From Linyphia triangularis (taxonomy: Eukaryota > Arthropoda > Arachnida > Araneae > Linyphiidae), in assembly GCA_963978545.1 (NCBI GenBank), contig CAXBTE010000017.1, positions 186,001 through 250,000 on the forward strand: a stretch of DNA of 64,000 nucleotides, read 5' to 3'. Positions within the stretch are counted from its first letter, which is position 1; each line of letters opens with the position of its first letter. Positions 24,014-37,224 of this stretch are shown one piece after another. The translations under genes and the position numbers were made by a program. Under the pieces are notes generated by a model. That model had not been told where the DNA came from. It did not search any database and was given only the letters and a program-made list of their open reading frames with translations.

Positions 24014-24922
24014 GGAAAAGTGATTTTTTCATAAAATTTCCTAAGGCTAACCCCTTTGAAAAATTTCGAAAAATTTGAAAATTCAAAAAATTATTTTTTG
24101 GAAAAGTGATTTTTTCATAAAATTTCCCAAGGCTAACCCCTTTGAAAAATTTCGAAAAATTTGAAAATTCAAAAAATTATTTTTTGGAAAAGTGATTTTT
24201 TCATAAAATTTCCTAAGGCTACCCCCCTTTGAAAAATTTGAAAATTCAAAAAATTATTTTTTGGAAAAGTGATTTTTTCATAAAATTTCCTAAGACTAAC
24301 CCCTTTGAAAAATTTCGAAAAATTTGAAAATTCAAAAAATTATTTTTTGGAAAAGTGATTTTTTCATAAAATTTCAAAAGGCTAACCCCTTTCAAAAATT
24401 TCGAAAAATTTGAAAATTCAAAAAATTATTTTTTGGAAAAGTGATTTTTTCATAAAATTTCCTAAGGCTATCCCCTTTGAAAAATTTCGAAAAATTTGAA
24501 AATTCAAAAAATTATTTTTTGGAAAAGTGATTTTTTCATAAAATTTCCTAAGGCTAACCCCCTTTGAAAAATTTGAAAATTCAAAAAATTATTTTTTGGA
24601 AAAGTGATTTTTTCATAAAATTTCCTAAGACTAACCCCTTTGAAAAATTTCGAAAAATTTGAAAATTCAAAAAAATTATTTTTTGGAAAAGTGATTTTTT
24701 CATAAAATTTCCTAAGGCTAACCCCTTTGAAAAATTTGAAAATTCAAAAAATTATTTTTTGGAAAAGTGATTTTTTCATAAAATATCCTAAGGCTAACCC
24801 CTTTGAAAAATTTGAAAATTCAAAAAATTATTTTTTGGAAAAGTGATTTTTTCATAAAATTTCCTAAGACTAACCCCTTTGAAAAATTTCGAAAAATTTG
24901 AAAATTCAAAAAATTATTTTTT
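24014..24922 (+). repeat. Satellite B array, left arm of expansion 3 (11 copies)
   Basis: Copies start at 24014, 24100, 24186, 24263, 24349, 24435, 24521, 24598, 24685, 24761 and 24837. It has the marked pair TTTCAAAAGGC with CCCCTTTCAAAAATTTCG, then GGCTATCCCC. A private GGCTACCCCCC form near 24215 is shared with expansion 5, supporting the 13-kb duplication. Confidence 0.95.
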
Positions 24923-26049
24923 CAGTCAAATTTCGACAGAATATGAATATAAAACATATTTCAGGTCTTCAACTAAAATTTCCCAGCTAGTTTCAAAATT
25001 TCGTACAAAATCGTCTCCATTTCTGAGCAAACGCGTTATTTTGGATTTTTTTGAATTTTACGACAGTTTGGGCTATAAAGCGATTTAAGGGACCTTTCTT
25101 GGATAGTTTTGATAAAAAGTAACTCTTAAGCATTCTCCTATGTTAACAGCTAAATTTGACACATTTCGGACATTTCCCAGCTAAATTCCAAAATTTCGTT
25201 CAAAACCGTCTCTATTTCTGTGCTAACGCGTTATTTTGGATTTTACTGAATTTTCCCGACAGATTGGGCTATAAATCGATTTAAGGGTCTTTTCTTGAAC
25301 AGTTTTGATAAAAAGTAACTATTGAGCATTTTCAAAGCATTTCGGACATTTCCCAGCTAGTTTTAAAAATATCGTTCAAAATCGTCTCTATTTCTGTGTT
25401 AACGCGTTATTTTGGATTTTTCTGAATTTTACCGACAGTTTAGGCTATAAATCGATTTAAGGGTCCTTTCTTGAACAGTTTTGATAAAAAGTAACTTTTA
25501 AGCATACTCTTAGGTCACAGCTAAAATTTTAAAGCATTTCGGACAATTCCCAGCTAGTTTCAGAAATTGCGTTCAAAACCGTCTCTATTTCTGTGTTAAC
25601 GCGTTATTTTGGATTTTTCGGAATTCTACCAACAGTTTGGGCTATAAAGCGATTAAAGGGTCCTTTCTTGACAGTTTTGATAAAAAGTTACTTTTGAGCA
25701 TTTTCAAAGCATTTCGGACAATTCCCAGCTAGTTTTAAAAATTGCTTTCAAAATCGTCTCTATTTCTGTGTTAACGCGTTATTTTGGATTTTTCTGAATT
25801 TTACCGACAGTTTGGGCTATAAAGCGATTTAAGGGTCCTTTCTTGACAGTTTTGATAAAAAGTAACTCTTGAGCATTTTCAAAGCATTTCGGACAATTCC
25901 CAGCTAGTTTTAAAAATATCGTTCAAAATCGTCTCTATTTCTGTGTTAACGCGTTATTTTGGATTTTTCTGAATTATACCGACAGCTTGGTTTATAAAGC
26001 GATTTGAGGGTCCTTTCTTGGGCATATTTAATAAAAAGTTACTGTAAAC
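24923..26049 (+). repeat. Satellite C array of expansion 3 (6 copies, 1127 bp)
   Basis: ACGCGT cores at 25031, 25226, 25402, 25599, 25774 and 25949. Unit order and spacing equal those of expansion 2, and the two arrays are 3902 bp apart. It reads ACAAAATCGTCTCC where expansion 2 reads ACAAAATTGTCTCC, a marker that also separates expansion 5 from expansions 4 and 7. Confidence 0.94.
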
Positions 26050-26099
26050 TATATTTCTATTTTAAAACCAAAATCTGGAAGCATTTTGAGAAATTTTTT

Positions 26100-26649
26100 G
26101 GAAAAGTGATTTTTTCATAAAATTTCCTAAGTCTAATCCCTTTGAAAAATTTCGAAAAATTTGAAAATTCAAAAAATTATTTTTGGAAAAGTGATTTTTT
26201 CGTAAAATTTCCTAAGGCTAACCCCCTTGAAAAATTTGAAAATTCAAAAAATTATTTTTTGAAAAAGTGATTTTTTCATAAAATTTCCTAAGGCTAACCC
26301 CTTTGAAAAATTTAAAAATTCAAAAAATTATTTTTTGAAAAAGTGATTTTTTCATAAAATTTCCTAAGACTAACCCCTTTGAAAAATTTGAAAATTCAAA
26401 AATTTTTTTTTTGGAAAAGTGATTTTTTCATAAAATTTCCTAAGACTAACCCCTTTGAAAAATTTGAAAATTGAAAAAATTATTTTTTGGAAAAGTGATT
26501 TTTTCATAAAATTTCCTAAGGCTAACCCTTTGAAAAATTTGAAAATTCAAAAAATTATTTTTTGGAAAAGTGATTTTTTCATAAAATTTCCTAAGACTAA
26601 CCCCTTTGAAAAATTTCGAAAAATTTGAAAATTCAAAAAATTATTTTTT
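26100..26649 (+). repeat. Satellite B array, right arm of expansion 3 (7 copies)
   Basis: Copies start at 26100, 26185, 26261, 26337, 26413, 26489 and 26564. One CGTAAAATTTCC unit of 76 bp fewer than in expansions 2, 4, 5 and 7, which accounts for the step from offset 13211 to 13287 in the 13-kb repeat. It exits into GATAGCATTTGAGCC. Confidence 0.94.
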
Positions 26650-29600
26650 GATAGCATTTGAGCCATTATTTTCAAAGTTCAAAATTTCCCTTTGAAAATA
26701 CATTGATTGTATTTTGGAGTTTTTGAATTTTTACTCGTAGTGTATTTGGAGCACAGTATTGTAACTTGGCCACATTTAAGGTCTTCTATAGGAGATTCTT
26801 AAAAACGAAAATCTTAACAACCACAAAATATTAAGGGGGTCAAAATTTGCAAAGTTGTTTTTTTCAGTGGTACACATACATAATTTTTACACAGAGAGTT
26901 TTGGGAGCACAATGTTGTAACTTGGCAACATTGAAGTTCATTAATAGGAGATTCTTAAAAACGAAAATCTTAACAACCACTAAATATTAAGGGGGTCGAA
27001 AGTTGATCCCAAAAAAGGACTGCATTTCAAACACTGAAAATTTCTGAATTTTACCTACATTTTGGGCTATAAACTGAATTAAGGGTCCTTTATTGGGCAG
27101 ATTTGAAATAAAGTGACTGCAAATCATATTTCTATTTTAAAACCAAAATCTGGAAGCATTTTGAGCCATTTTTTGGAAAATTGATTTTTTCATAAAATTT
27201 CCTAAGGCTAACCCCTTTGAAAAATTTCGAAAAATTTGAAAATTCAAAAAATTATTTTTTCAGTCACATTTGGACAGAATATGAATATAAAACATATTTC
27301 AGGTCCACAAAAAAAATTTGGTAGCATTTGAGCCACTATTTTCAAAGTTCAAAATTTCCCTTTGAAAATACATTGGTTTTACAGTTTTTGAATTTTTACT
27401 CATAGTGTATTTGGAGCACAGTATTGTAACTTGGCCACATTTAAGGTCTTCTATAGGAGATTCTTAAAAACGAAAATCTTAACAACCACAAAATATTAAG
27501 GGGGTCAAAATTTGCAAATTTGTTTTTTTCAGTGGTACACATACATAATTTTTACACAGAGAGTTTTGGGAGCACAATGTTGTGACTTGGCCACATTGAA
27601 GTTCATTAATAGGAGATTCTTAAAAATGAAAATCTTAACAACCACTAAATATTAAGGGGGTCGAAAGTTTATCCCAAAAAAGGACTGCATTTCAAACACT
27701 GAAAATTTCTGAATTTTACCTACATTTTGGGCTATAAACTGAATTAAAGGGTCCTTTTTTGGGCAGATTTGAAATAAAGTGACTGCAAATCATATTTCTA
27801 TTTTAAAACCAAAATCTGGAAGCATTTTGAGCCATTTTTTGGAAAAGTGATTTTTTCATAAAATTTCCTAAGGCTAACCCCTTTGAAAAATTTCGAAAAA
27901 TTTGAAAATTCAAAAAATTATTTTTTCAGTCACATTTGGACAGAATATGAATATAAAACATATTTCAGGTCCCCAAAAAAAATTTGGTAGCATTTGAGCC
28001 ACTATTTTCAAAGTTCAAAATTTCCCTTTGAAAATACATTGATTTTACAGTTTTTGAATTTTTACTCATAGTGTATTTGGAGCACAGTATTGTAACTTGG
28101 CCACATTTAAGGTCTTCTATAGGAGATTCTTAAAAACGAAAATCTTAACAACCACAAAATATTAAGGGGGTCAAAATTTGCAAAGTTGTTTTTTTCAGTG
28201 GTACACATACATAATTTTTACACAGAGAGTTTTGGGAGCACAATGTTGTAACTTGGCAACATTGAAGTTCATTAATAGGAGATTCTTAAAAACGAAAATC
28301 TTAACAACCACTAAATATTAAGGGGGTCGAAAGTTGATCCCAAAAAAGGACTGCATTTCAAACACTGAAAATTTCTGAATTTTACCTACATTTTGGGCTA
28401 TAAACTGAATTAAGGGTCCTTTATTGGGCAGATTTGAAATAAAGTGACTGCAAATCATATTTCTATTTTAAAACCAAAATCTGGAAGCATTTTGAGCCAT
28501 TTTTTGGAAAAGTGATTTTTTCATAAAATTTCCTAAGGCTAACCCCTTTGAAAAATTTCGAAAAATTTGAAAATTCAAAAAATTATTTTTTCAGTCACAT
28601 TTGGACAGAATATGAATATAAAACATATTTCAGGTCCCCAAAAAAAATTTGGTAGCATTTGAGCCACTATTTTCAAAGTTCAAAATTTCCCTTTGAAAAT
28701 ACATTGATTTTACAGTTTTTGAATTTTTACTCATAGTGTATTTTGAGCACAGTATTGTAACTTGGCCACATTTAAGGTCTTCTATAGGAGATTCTTAAAA
28801 ACGAAAATCTTAACAACCACAAAATATTAAGGGGGTCAAAATTTGCAAAGTTGTTTTTTTCAGTGGTACACATACATAATTTTTACACAGAGAGTTTTGG
28901 GAGCACAATGTTGTAACTTGGCAACATTGAAGTTCATTAATAGGAGATTCTTAAAAACGAAAATCTTAACAACCACTAAATATTATGGGGGTCGAAAGTT
29001 GATCCCAAAAAAGGACTGCATTTCAAACACTGAAAATTTCTGAATTTTACCTACATTTTGGGCTATAAACTGAATTAAGGGTCCTTTATTGGGCAGATTT
29101 GAAATAAAGTGACTGCAAATCATATTTCTATTTTAAAACCAAAATCTGGAAGCATTTTGAGCCATTTTTTGGAAAAGTGATTTTTTCATAAAATTTCCTA
29201 AGGCTAACCCCTTTGAAAAATTTCGAAAAATTTGAAAATTCAAAAAATTATTTTTTCAGTCACATTTGGACAGAATATGAATATAAAACATATTTCAGGT
29301 CCCCAAAAAAAATTTGGTAGCATTTGAGCCACTATTTTCAAAGTTCAAAATTTCCCTTTGAAAATACATTGATTTTACAGTTTTTGAATTTTTACTCATA
29401 GTGTATTTTGAGCACAGTATTGTAACTTGGCCACATTTAAGGTCTTCTATAGGAGATTCTTAAAAACGAAAATCTTAACAACCACAAAATATTAAGGGGG
29501 TCAAAATTTGCAAAGTTGTTTTTTTCAGTGGTACACATACATAATTTTTACACAGAGAGTTTTGGGAGCACAATGTTGTAACTTGGCAACATTGAAGTTC

Positions 29601-32600
29601 ATTAATAGGAGATTCTTAAAAACGAAAATCTTAACAACCACTAAATATTATGGGGGTCGAAAGTTGATCCCAAAAAAGGACTGCATTTCAAACACTGAAA
29701 ATTTCTGAATTTTACCTACATTTTGGGCTATAAACTGAATTAAGGGTCCTTTATTGGGCAGATTTGAAATAAAGTGACTGCAAATCATATTTCTATTTTA
29801 AAACCAAAATCTGGAAGCATTTTGAGCCATTTTTTGGAAAAGTGATTTTTTCATAAAATTTCCTAAGGCTAACCCCTTTGAAAAATTTCGAAAAATTTGA
29901 AAATTCAAAAAATTATTTTTTCAGTCACATTTGGACAGAATATAAATATAAAACATATTTCAGGTCCCCAAAAAAAATTTGGTAGCATTTGAGCCACTAT
30001 TTTCAAAGTTCAAAATTTCCCTTTGAAAATACATTGTTTTTACAGTTTTTGAATTTTTACTCATAGTGTATTTTGAGCACAGTATTGTAACTTGGCCACA
30101 TTTAAGGTCTTCTATAGGAGATTCTTAAAAACGAAAATCTTAACAACCACAAAATATTAAGGGGGTCAAAATTTGCAAAGTTGTTTTTTTCAGTGGTACA
30201 CATACATAATTTTTACACAGAGAGTTTTGGGAGCACAATGTTGTAACTTGGCAACATTGAAGTTCATTAATAGGAGATTCTTAAAAACGAAAATCTTAAC
30301 AACCACTAAATATTAAGGGGGTCGAAAGTTGATCCCAAAAAAGGACTGCATTTCAAACACTGAAAATTTTTGAATTTTACCTACATTTTGGGCTATAAAC
30401 TGAATTAAGGGTCCTTTTTTGGGCAGATTTGAAATAAAGTGACTGCAAATCATATTTCTATTTTAAAACCAAAATCTGGAAGCATTTTGAGCCATTTTTT
30501 GGAAAAGTGATTTTTTCATAAAATTTCCTAAGGCTAACCCCTTTGAAAAATTTCGAAAAATTTGAAAATTCAAAAAATTATTTTTTCAGTCACATTTGGA
30601 CAGAATATAAATATAAAACATATTTCAGGTCCCCAAAAAAAATTTGGTAGCATTTGAGCCACTATTTTCAAAGTTCAAAATTTCCCTTTGAAAATACATT
30701 GATTTTACAGTTTTTGAATTTTTACTCATAGTGTATTTGGAGCACAGTATTGTAACTTGGCCACATTTAAGGTCTTCTATAGGAGATTCTTAAAAACGAA
30801 AATCTTAACAACCACAAAATATTAAGGGGGTCAAAATTTGCAAAGTTGTTTTTTTCAGTGGTACACATACATAATTTTTACACAGAGAGTTTTGGGAGCA
30901 CAATGTTGTAACTTGGCAACATTGAAGTTCATTAATAGGAGATTCTTAAAAACGAAAATCTTAACAACCACTAAATATTAAGGGGGTCGAAAGTTGATCC
31001 CAAAAAAGGACTGCATTTCAAACACTGAAAATTTCTGAATTTTACCTACATTTTGGGCTATAAACTGAATTAAGGGTCCTTTATTGGGCAGATTTGAAAT
31101 AAAGTGACTGCAAATCATATTTCTATTTTAAAACCAAAATCTGGAAGCATTTTGAGCCATTTTTTGGAAAAGTGATTTTTTCATAAAATTTCCTAAGGCT
31201 AACCCCTTTGAAAAATTTCGAAAAATTTGAAAATTCAAAAAATTATTTTTTCAGTCACATTTGGACAGAATATGAATATAAAACATATTTCAGGTCCCCA
31301 AAAAAAATTTGGTAGCATTTGAGCCACTATTTTCAAAGTTCAAAATTTCCCTTTGAAAATACATTGATTTTACAGTTTTTGAATTTTTACTCATAGTGTA
31401 TTTTGAGCACAGTATTGTAACTTGGCCACATTTAAGGTCTTCTATAGGAGATTCTTAAAAACGAAAATCTTAACAACCACAAAATATTAAGGGGGTCAAA
31501 ATTTGCAAAGTTGTTTTTTTCAGTGGTACACATACATAATTTTTACACAGAGAGTTTTGGGAGCACAATGTTGTAACTTGGCAACATTGAAGTTCATTAA
31601 TAGGAGATTCTTAAAAACGAAAATCTTAACAACCACTAAATATTAAGGGGGTCGAAAGTTGATCCCAAAAAAGGACTGCATTTCAAACACTGAAAATTTT
31701 TGAATTTTACCTACATTTTGGGCTATAAACTGAATTAAGGGTCCTTTTTTGGGCAGATTTGAAATAAAGTGACTGCAAATCATATTTCTATTTTAAAACC
31801 AAAATCTGGAAGCATTTTGAGCCATTTTTTGGAAAAGTGATTTTTTCATAAAATTTCCTAAGGCTAACCCCTTTGAAAAATTTCGAAAAATTTGAAAATT
31901 CAAAAAATTATTTTTTCAGTCACATTTGGACAGAATATAAATATAAAACATATTTCAGGTCCCCAAAAAAAATTTGGTAGCATTTGAGCCACTATTTTCA
32001 AAGTTCAAAATTTCCCTTTGAAAATACATTGATTTTACAGTTTTTGAATTTTTACTCATAGTGTATTTGGAGCACAGTATTGTAACTTGGCCACATTTAA
32101 GGTCTTCTATAGGAGATTCTTAAAAACGAAAATCTTAACAACCACAAAATATTAAGGGGGTCAAAATTTGCAAAGTTGTTTTTTTCAGTGGTACACATAC
32201 ATAATTTTTACACAGAGAGTTTTGGGAGCACAATGTTGTAACTTGGCAACATTGAAGTTCATTAATAGGAGATTCTTAAAAACGAAAATCTTAACAACCA
32301 CTAAATATTAAGGGGGTCGAAAGTTGATCCCAAAAAAGGACTGCATTTCAAACACTGAAAATTTCTGAATTTTACCTACATTTTGGGCTATAAACTGAAT
32401 TAAGGGTCCTTTATTGGGCAGATTTGAAATAAAGTGACTGCAAATCATATTTCTATTTTAAAACCAAAATCTGGAAGCATTTTGAGCCATTTTTTGGAAA
32501 AGTGATTTTTTCATAAAATTTCCTTAAGCTAACCCCTTTGAAAAATTTCGAAAAATTTGAAAATTCAAAAAATTATTTTTTCAGTCACATTTGGACAGAA

Positions 32601-33160
32601 TATGAATATAAAACATATTTCAGGTCCACAAAAAAAATTTGGTAGCATTTGAGCCACTATTTTCAAAGTTCAAAATTTCCCTTTGAAAATACATTGATTT
32701 TACAGTTTTTGAATTTTTACTCATAGTGTATTTGGAGCACAGTATTGTTACTTGGCCACATTTAAGGTCTTCTATAGGAGATTCTTAAAAACGAAAATCT
32801 TAACAACCACAAAATATTAAGGGGGTCAAAATTTGCAAATTTGTTTTTTTCAGTGGTACACATACATAATTTTTACACAGAGAGTTTTGGGAGCACAATG
32901 TTGTGACTTGGCCACATTGAAGTTCATTAATAGGAGATTCTTAAAAATGAAAATCTTAACAACCACTAAATATTAAGGGGGTCGAAAGTTGATCCCAAAA
33001 AAGGACTGCATTTCAAACACTGAAAATTTCTGAATTTTACCTACATTTTGGGCTATAAACTGAATTAAGGGTCCTTTATTGGGCAGATTTGAAATAAAGT
33101 GACTGCAAATCATATTTCTATTTTAAAACCAAAATCTGGAAGCATTTTGAGCCATTTTTT
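26650..33160 (+). repeat. Satellite A array, segment 4 (9 complete monomers)
   Basis: Monomers start at 26771, 27436, 28102, 28767, 29432, 30097, 30762, 31427 and 32092; the one at 32757 is expanded. Two neighbouring copies (28767 and 29432) carry ATTATGGGGG. The copies at 30097 and 31427 share AATTTTTGAATTTT plus TCCTTTTTTGGG and alternate with TTTATTGGG copies, giving a local two-monomer (1330-bp) period. The copy at 32092 has the private TTCCTTAAGCTAAC form shared only with 55282 and 55947. Confidence 0.96.
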
Positions 33161-34231
33161 GGAAAAGTGATTTTTTCATAAAATTTCCTAAGGCTAACCC
33201 CTTTGAAAAATTTCGAAAAATTTGAAAATTCAAAAAATTATTTTTTGGAAAAGTGATTTTTTCATAAAATTTCCCAAGGCTAACCCCTTTGAAAAATTTC
33301 GAAAAATTTGAAAATTCAAAAAATTATTTTTTGGAAAAGTGATTTTTTCATAAAATTTCCTAAGGCTAACCCCCTTTGAAAAATTTGAAAATTCAAAAAA
33401 TTATTTTTTGGAAAAGTGATTTTTTCATAAAATTTCCTAAGACTAACCCCTTTGAAAAATTTCGAAAAATTTGAAAATTCAAAAAATTATTTTTTGGAAA
33501 AGTGATTTTTTCATAAAATTTCAAAAGGCTAACCCCTTTCAAAAATTTCGAAAAATTTGAAAATTCAAAAAATTATTTTTTGGAAAAGTGATTTTTTCAT
33601 AAAATTTCCTAAGGCTATCCCCTTTGAAAAATTTCGAAAAATTTGAAAATTCAAAAAATTATTTTTTGGAAAAGTGATTTTTTCATAAAATTTCCTAAGG
33701 CTAACCCCCTTTGAAAAATTTGAAAATTCAAAAAATTATTTTTTGGAAAAGTGATTTTTTCATAAAATTTCCTAAGACTAACCCCTTTGAAAAATTTCGA
33801 AAAATTTGAAAATTCAAAAAAATTATTTTTTGGAAAAGTGATTTTTTCATAAAATTTCCTAAGGCTAACCCCTTTGAAAAATTTGAAAATTCAAAAAATT
33901 ATTTTTTGGAAAAGTGATTTTTTCATAAAATATCCTAAGGCTAACCCCTTTGAAAAATTTGAAAATTCAAAAAATTATTTTTTGGAAAAGTGATTTTTTC
34001 ATAAAATTTCCTAAGACTAACCCCTTTGAAAAATTTCGAAAAATTTGAAAATTCAAAAAATTATTTTTTGGAAAAGTGATTTTTTCATAAAATTTCCTAA
34101 GGCTAACCCCTTTGAAAAATTTGAAAATTCAAAAAATTATTTTTTGGAAAAGTGATTTTTTCATAAAATTTCTTAAGTCTAACCCCTTTGAAAAATTTCG
34201 AAAAATTTGAAAATTCAAAAAATTATTTTTT
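33161..34231 (+). repeat. Satellite B array, left arm of expansion 4 (13 copies)
   Basis: At 1071 bp this is, with expansion 7 (1072 bp), the longest left arm. It contains both the TTTCAAAAGGC and GGCTATCCCC copies of expansion 3 and the terminal TTTCTTAAGTC copy of expansion 2, so it looks like the fullest version from which the left arms of expansions 2 and 3 could be derived by deletion. The count follows from the length and from stepwise comparison with expansions 2 and 3. Confidence 0.92.
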
Positions 34232-35358
34232 CAGTCAAATTTCGACAGAATATGAATATAAAACATATTTCAGGTCTTCAACTAAAATTTCCCAGCTAGT
34301 TTCAAAATTTCGTACAAAATTGTCTCCATTTCTGAGCAAACGCGTTATTTTGGATTTTTTTGAATTTTACGACAGTTTGGGCTATAAAGCGATTTAAGGG
34401 ACCTTTCTTGGATAGTTTTGATAAAAAGTAACTCTTAAGCATTCTCCTATGTTAACAGCTAAATTTGACACATTTCGGACATTTCCCAGCTAAATTCCAA
34501 AATTTCGTTCAAAACCGTCTCTATTTCTGTGCTAACGCGTTATTTTGGATTTTACTGAATTTTCCCGACAGATTGGGCTATAAATCGATTTAAGGGTCTT
34601 TTCTTGAACAGTTTTGATAAAAAGTAACTATTGAGCATTTTCAAAGCATTTCGGACATTTCCCAGCTAGTTTTAAAAATATCGTTCAAAATCGTCTCTAT
34701 TTCTGTGTTAACGCGTTATTTTGGATTTTTCTGAATTTTACCGACAGTTTAGGCTATAAATCGATTTAAGGGTCCTTTCTTGAACAGTTTTGATAAAAAG
34801 TAACTTTTAAGCATACTCTTAGGTCACAGCTAAAATTTTAAAGCATTTCGGACAATTCCCAGCTAGTTTCAGAAATTGCGTTCAAAACCGTCTCTATTTC
34901 TGTGTTAACGCGTTATTTTGGATTTTTCGGAATTCTACCAACAGTTTGGGCTATAAAGCGATTAAAGGGTCCTTTCTTGACAGTTTTGATAAAAAGTTAC
35001 TTTTGAGCATTTTCAAAGCATTTCGGACAATTCCCAGCTAGTTTTAAAAATTGCTTTCAAAATCGTCTCTATTTCTGTGTTAACGCGTTATTTTGGATTT
35101 TTCTGAATTTTACCGACAGTTTGGGCTATAAAGCGATTTAAGGGTCCTTTCTTGACAGTTTTGATAAAAAGTAACTCTTGAGCATTTTCAAAGCATTTCG
35201 GACAATTCCCAGCTAGTTTTAAAAATATCGTTCAAAATCGTCTCTATTTCTGTGTTAACGCGTTATTTTGGATTTTTCTGAATTATACCGACAGCTTGGT
35301 TTATAAAGCGATTTGAGGGTCCTTTCTTGGGCATATTTAATAAAAAGTTACTGTAAAC
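34232..35358 (+). repeat. Satellite C array of expansion 4 (6 copies, 1127 bp)
   Basis: Six ACGCGT cores with the same order of unit variants as expansion 2, including ACAAAATTGTCTCC in the first unit and GGAATTCTACCAACAG in the fourth. Offset to expansion 2 is 13211 throughout. Confidence 0.94.
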
Positions 35359-35408
35359 TATATTTCTATTTTAAAACCAAAATCTGGAAGCATTTTGAGA
35401 AATTTTTT

Positions 35409-36034
35409 GGAAAAGTGATTTTTTCATAAAATTTCCTAAGTCTAATCCCTTTGAAAAATTTCGAAAAATTTGAAAATTCAAAAAATTATTTTTGGAAAAG
35501 TGATTTTTTCGTAAAATTTCCTAAGGCTAACCCCCTTGAAAAATTTGAAAATTCAAAAAATTATTTTTTGAAAAAGTGATTTTTTCGTAAAATTTCCTAA
35601 GGCTAACCCCCTTGAAAAATTTGAAAATTCAAAAAATTATTTTTTGAAAAAGTGATTTTTTCATAAAATTTCCTAAGGCTAACCCCTTTGAAAAATTTAA
35701 AAATTCAAAAAATTATTTTTTGAAAAAGTGATTTTTTCATAAAATTTCCTAAGACTAACCCCTTTGAAAAATTTGAAAATTCAAAAATTTTTTTTTTGGA
35801 AAAGTGATTTTTTCATAAAATTTCCTAAGACTAACCCCTTTGAAAAATTTGAAAATTGAAAAAATTATTTTTTGGAAAAGTGATTTTTTCATAAAATTTC
35901 CTAAGGCTAACCCTTTGAAAAATTTGAAAATTCAAAAAATTATTTTTTGGAAAAGTGATTTTTTCATAAAATTTCCTAAGACTAACCCCTTTGAAAAATT
36001 TCGAAAAATTTGAAAATTCAAAAAATTATTTTTT
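35409..36034 (+). repeat. Satellite B array, right arm of expansion 4 (8 copies)
   Basis: 626 bp, equal in length and unit order to the right arm of expansion 2, including two CGTAAAATTTCC units, the AAAATTTAAAAATTC unit and the AATTGAAAAAATT unit. It exits into GATAGCATTTGAGCC. Confidence 0.93.
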
Positions 36035-37224
36035 GATAGCATTTGAGCCATTATTTTCAAAGTTCAAAATTTCCCTTTGAAAATACATTGATTGTATTTT
36101 GGAGTTTTTGAATTTTTACTCGTAGTGTATTTGGAGCACAGTATTGTAACTTGGCCACATTTAAGGTCTTCTATAGGAGATTCTTAAAAACGAAAATCTT
36201 AACAACCACAAAATATTAAGGGGGTCAAAATTTGCAAAGTTGTTTTTTTCAGTGGTACACATACATAATTTTTACACAGAGAGTTTTGGGAGCACAATGT
36301 TGTAACTTGGCAACATTGAAGTTCATTAATAGGAGATTCTTAAAAACGAAAATCTTAACAACCACTAAATATTAAGGGGGTCGAAAGTTGATCCCAAAAA
36401 AGGACTGCATTTCAAACACTGAAAATTTCTGAATTTTACCTACATTTTGGGCTATAAACTGAATTAAGGGTCCTTTATTGGGCAGATTTGAAATAAAGTG
36501 ACTGCAAATCATATTTCTATTTTAAAACCAAAATCTGGAAGCATTTTGAGCCATTTTTTGGAAAAGTGATTTTTTCATAAAATTTCCTAAGGCTAACCCC
36601 TTTGAAAAATTTCGAAAAATTTGAAAATTCAAAAAATTATTTTTTCAGTCACATTTGGACAGAATATGAATATAAAACATATTTCAGGTCCACAAAAAAA
36701 ATTTGGTAGCATTTGAGCCACTATTTTCAAAGTTCAAAATTTCCCTTTGAAAATACATTGATTTTACAGTTTTTGAATTTTTACTCATAGTGTATTTGGA
36801 GCACAGTATTGTAACTTGGCCACATTTAAGGTCTTCTATAGGAGATTCTTAAAAACGAAAATCTTAACAACCACAAAATATTAAGGGGGTCAAAATTTGC
36901 AAATTTGTTTTTTTCAGTGGTACACATACATAATTTTTACACAGAGAGTTTTGGGAGCACAATGTTGTGACTTGGCCACATTGAAGTTCATTAATAGGAG
37001 ATTCTTAAAAATGAAAATCTTAACAACCACTAAATATTAAGGGGGTCGAAAGTTGATCCCAAAAAAGGACTGCATTTCAAACACTGAAAATTTCTGAATT
37101 TTACCTACATTTTGGGCTATAAACTGAATTAAGGGTCCTTTATTGGGCAGATTTGAAATAAAGTGACTGCAAATCATATTTCTATTTTAAAACCAAAATC
37201 TGGAAGCATTTTGAGCCATTTTTT
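36035..37224 (+). repeat. Satellite A, segment 5 (one complete monomer between expansions 4 and 5)
   Basis: Counterpart of segment 3 at offset 13211: monomer 36156-36820 with GGTCCACAAAA, then the left part of the expanded monomer from 36821 with GCAAATTTG and GTTGTGACTTGG. No other content. Confidence 0.96.

Larger units (their letters stand above)
19130..32091 (+). repeat. Higher-order repeat of about 13 kb, copy 1
   Basis: Contains, in order, a plain monomer (19130), an expanded monomer (19795), a plain one (22945), an expanded one (23610) and eight plain ones (26771 to 31427). The same order restarts at 32092. Offsets are 12962 up to the left B arm of expansion 2/4, 13211 after it and 13287 after expansion 3/5. 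The offset steps are due only to B copy number. Shared markers include GTTACTTGG at the end of the first monomer, AATTTTTGAATTTT in the 30097/43384 monomers and ATTATGGGGG in 28767/42054. Confidence 0.88.
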
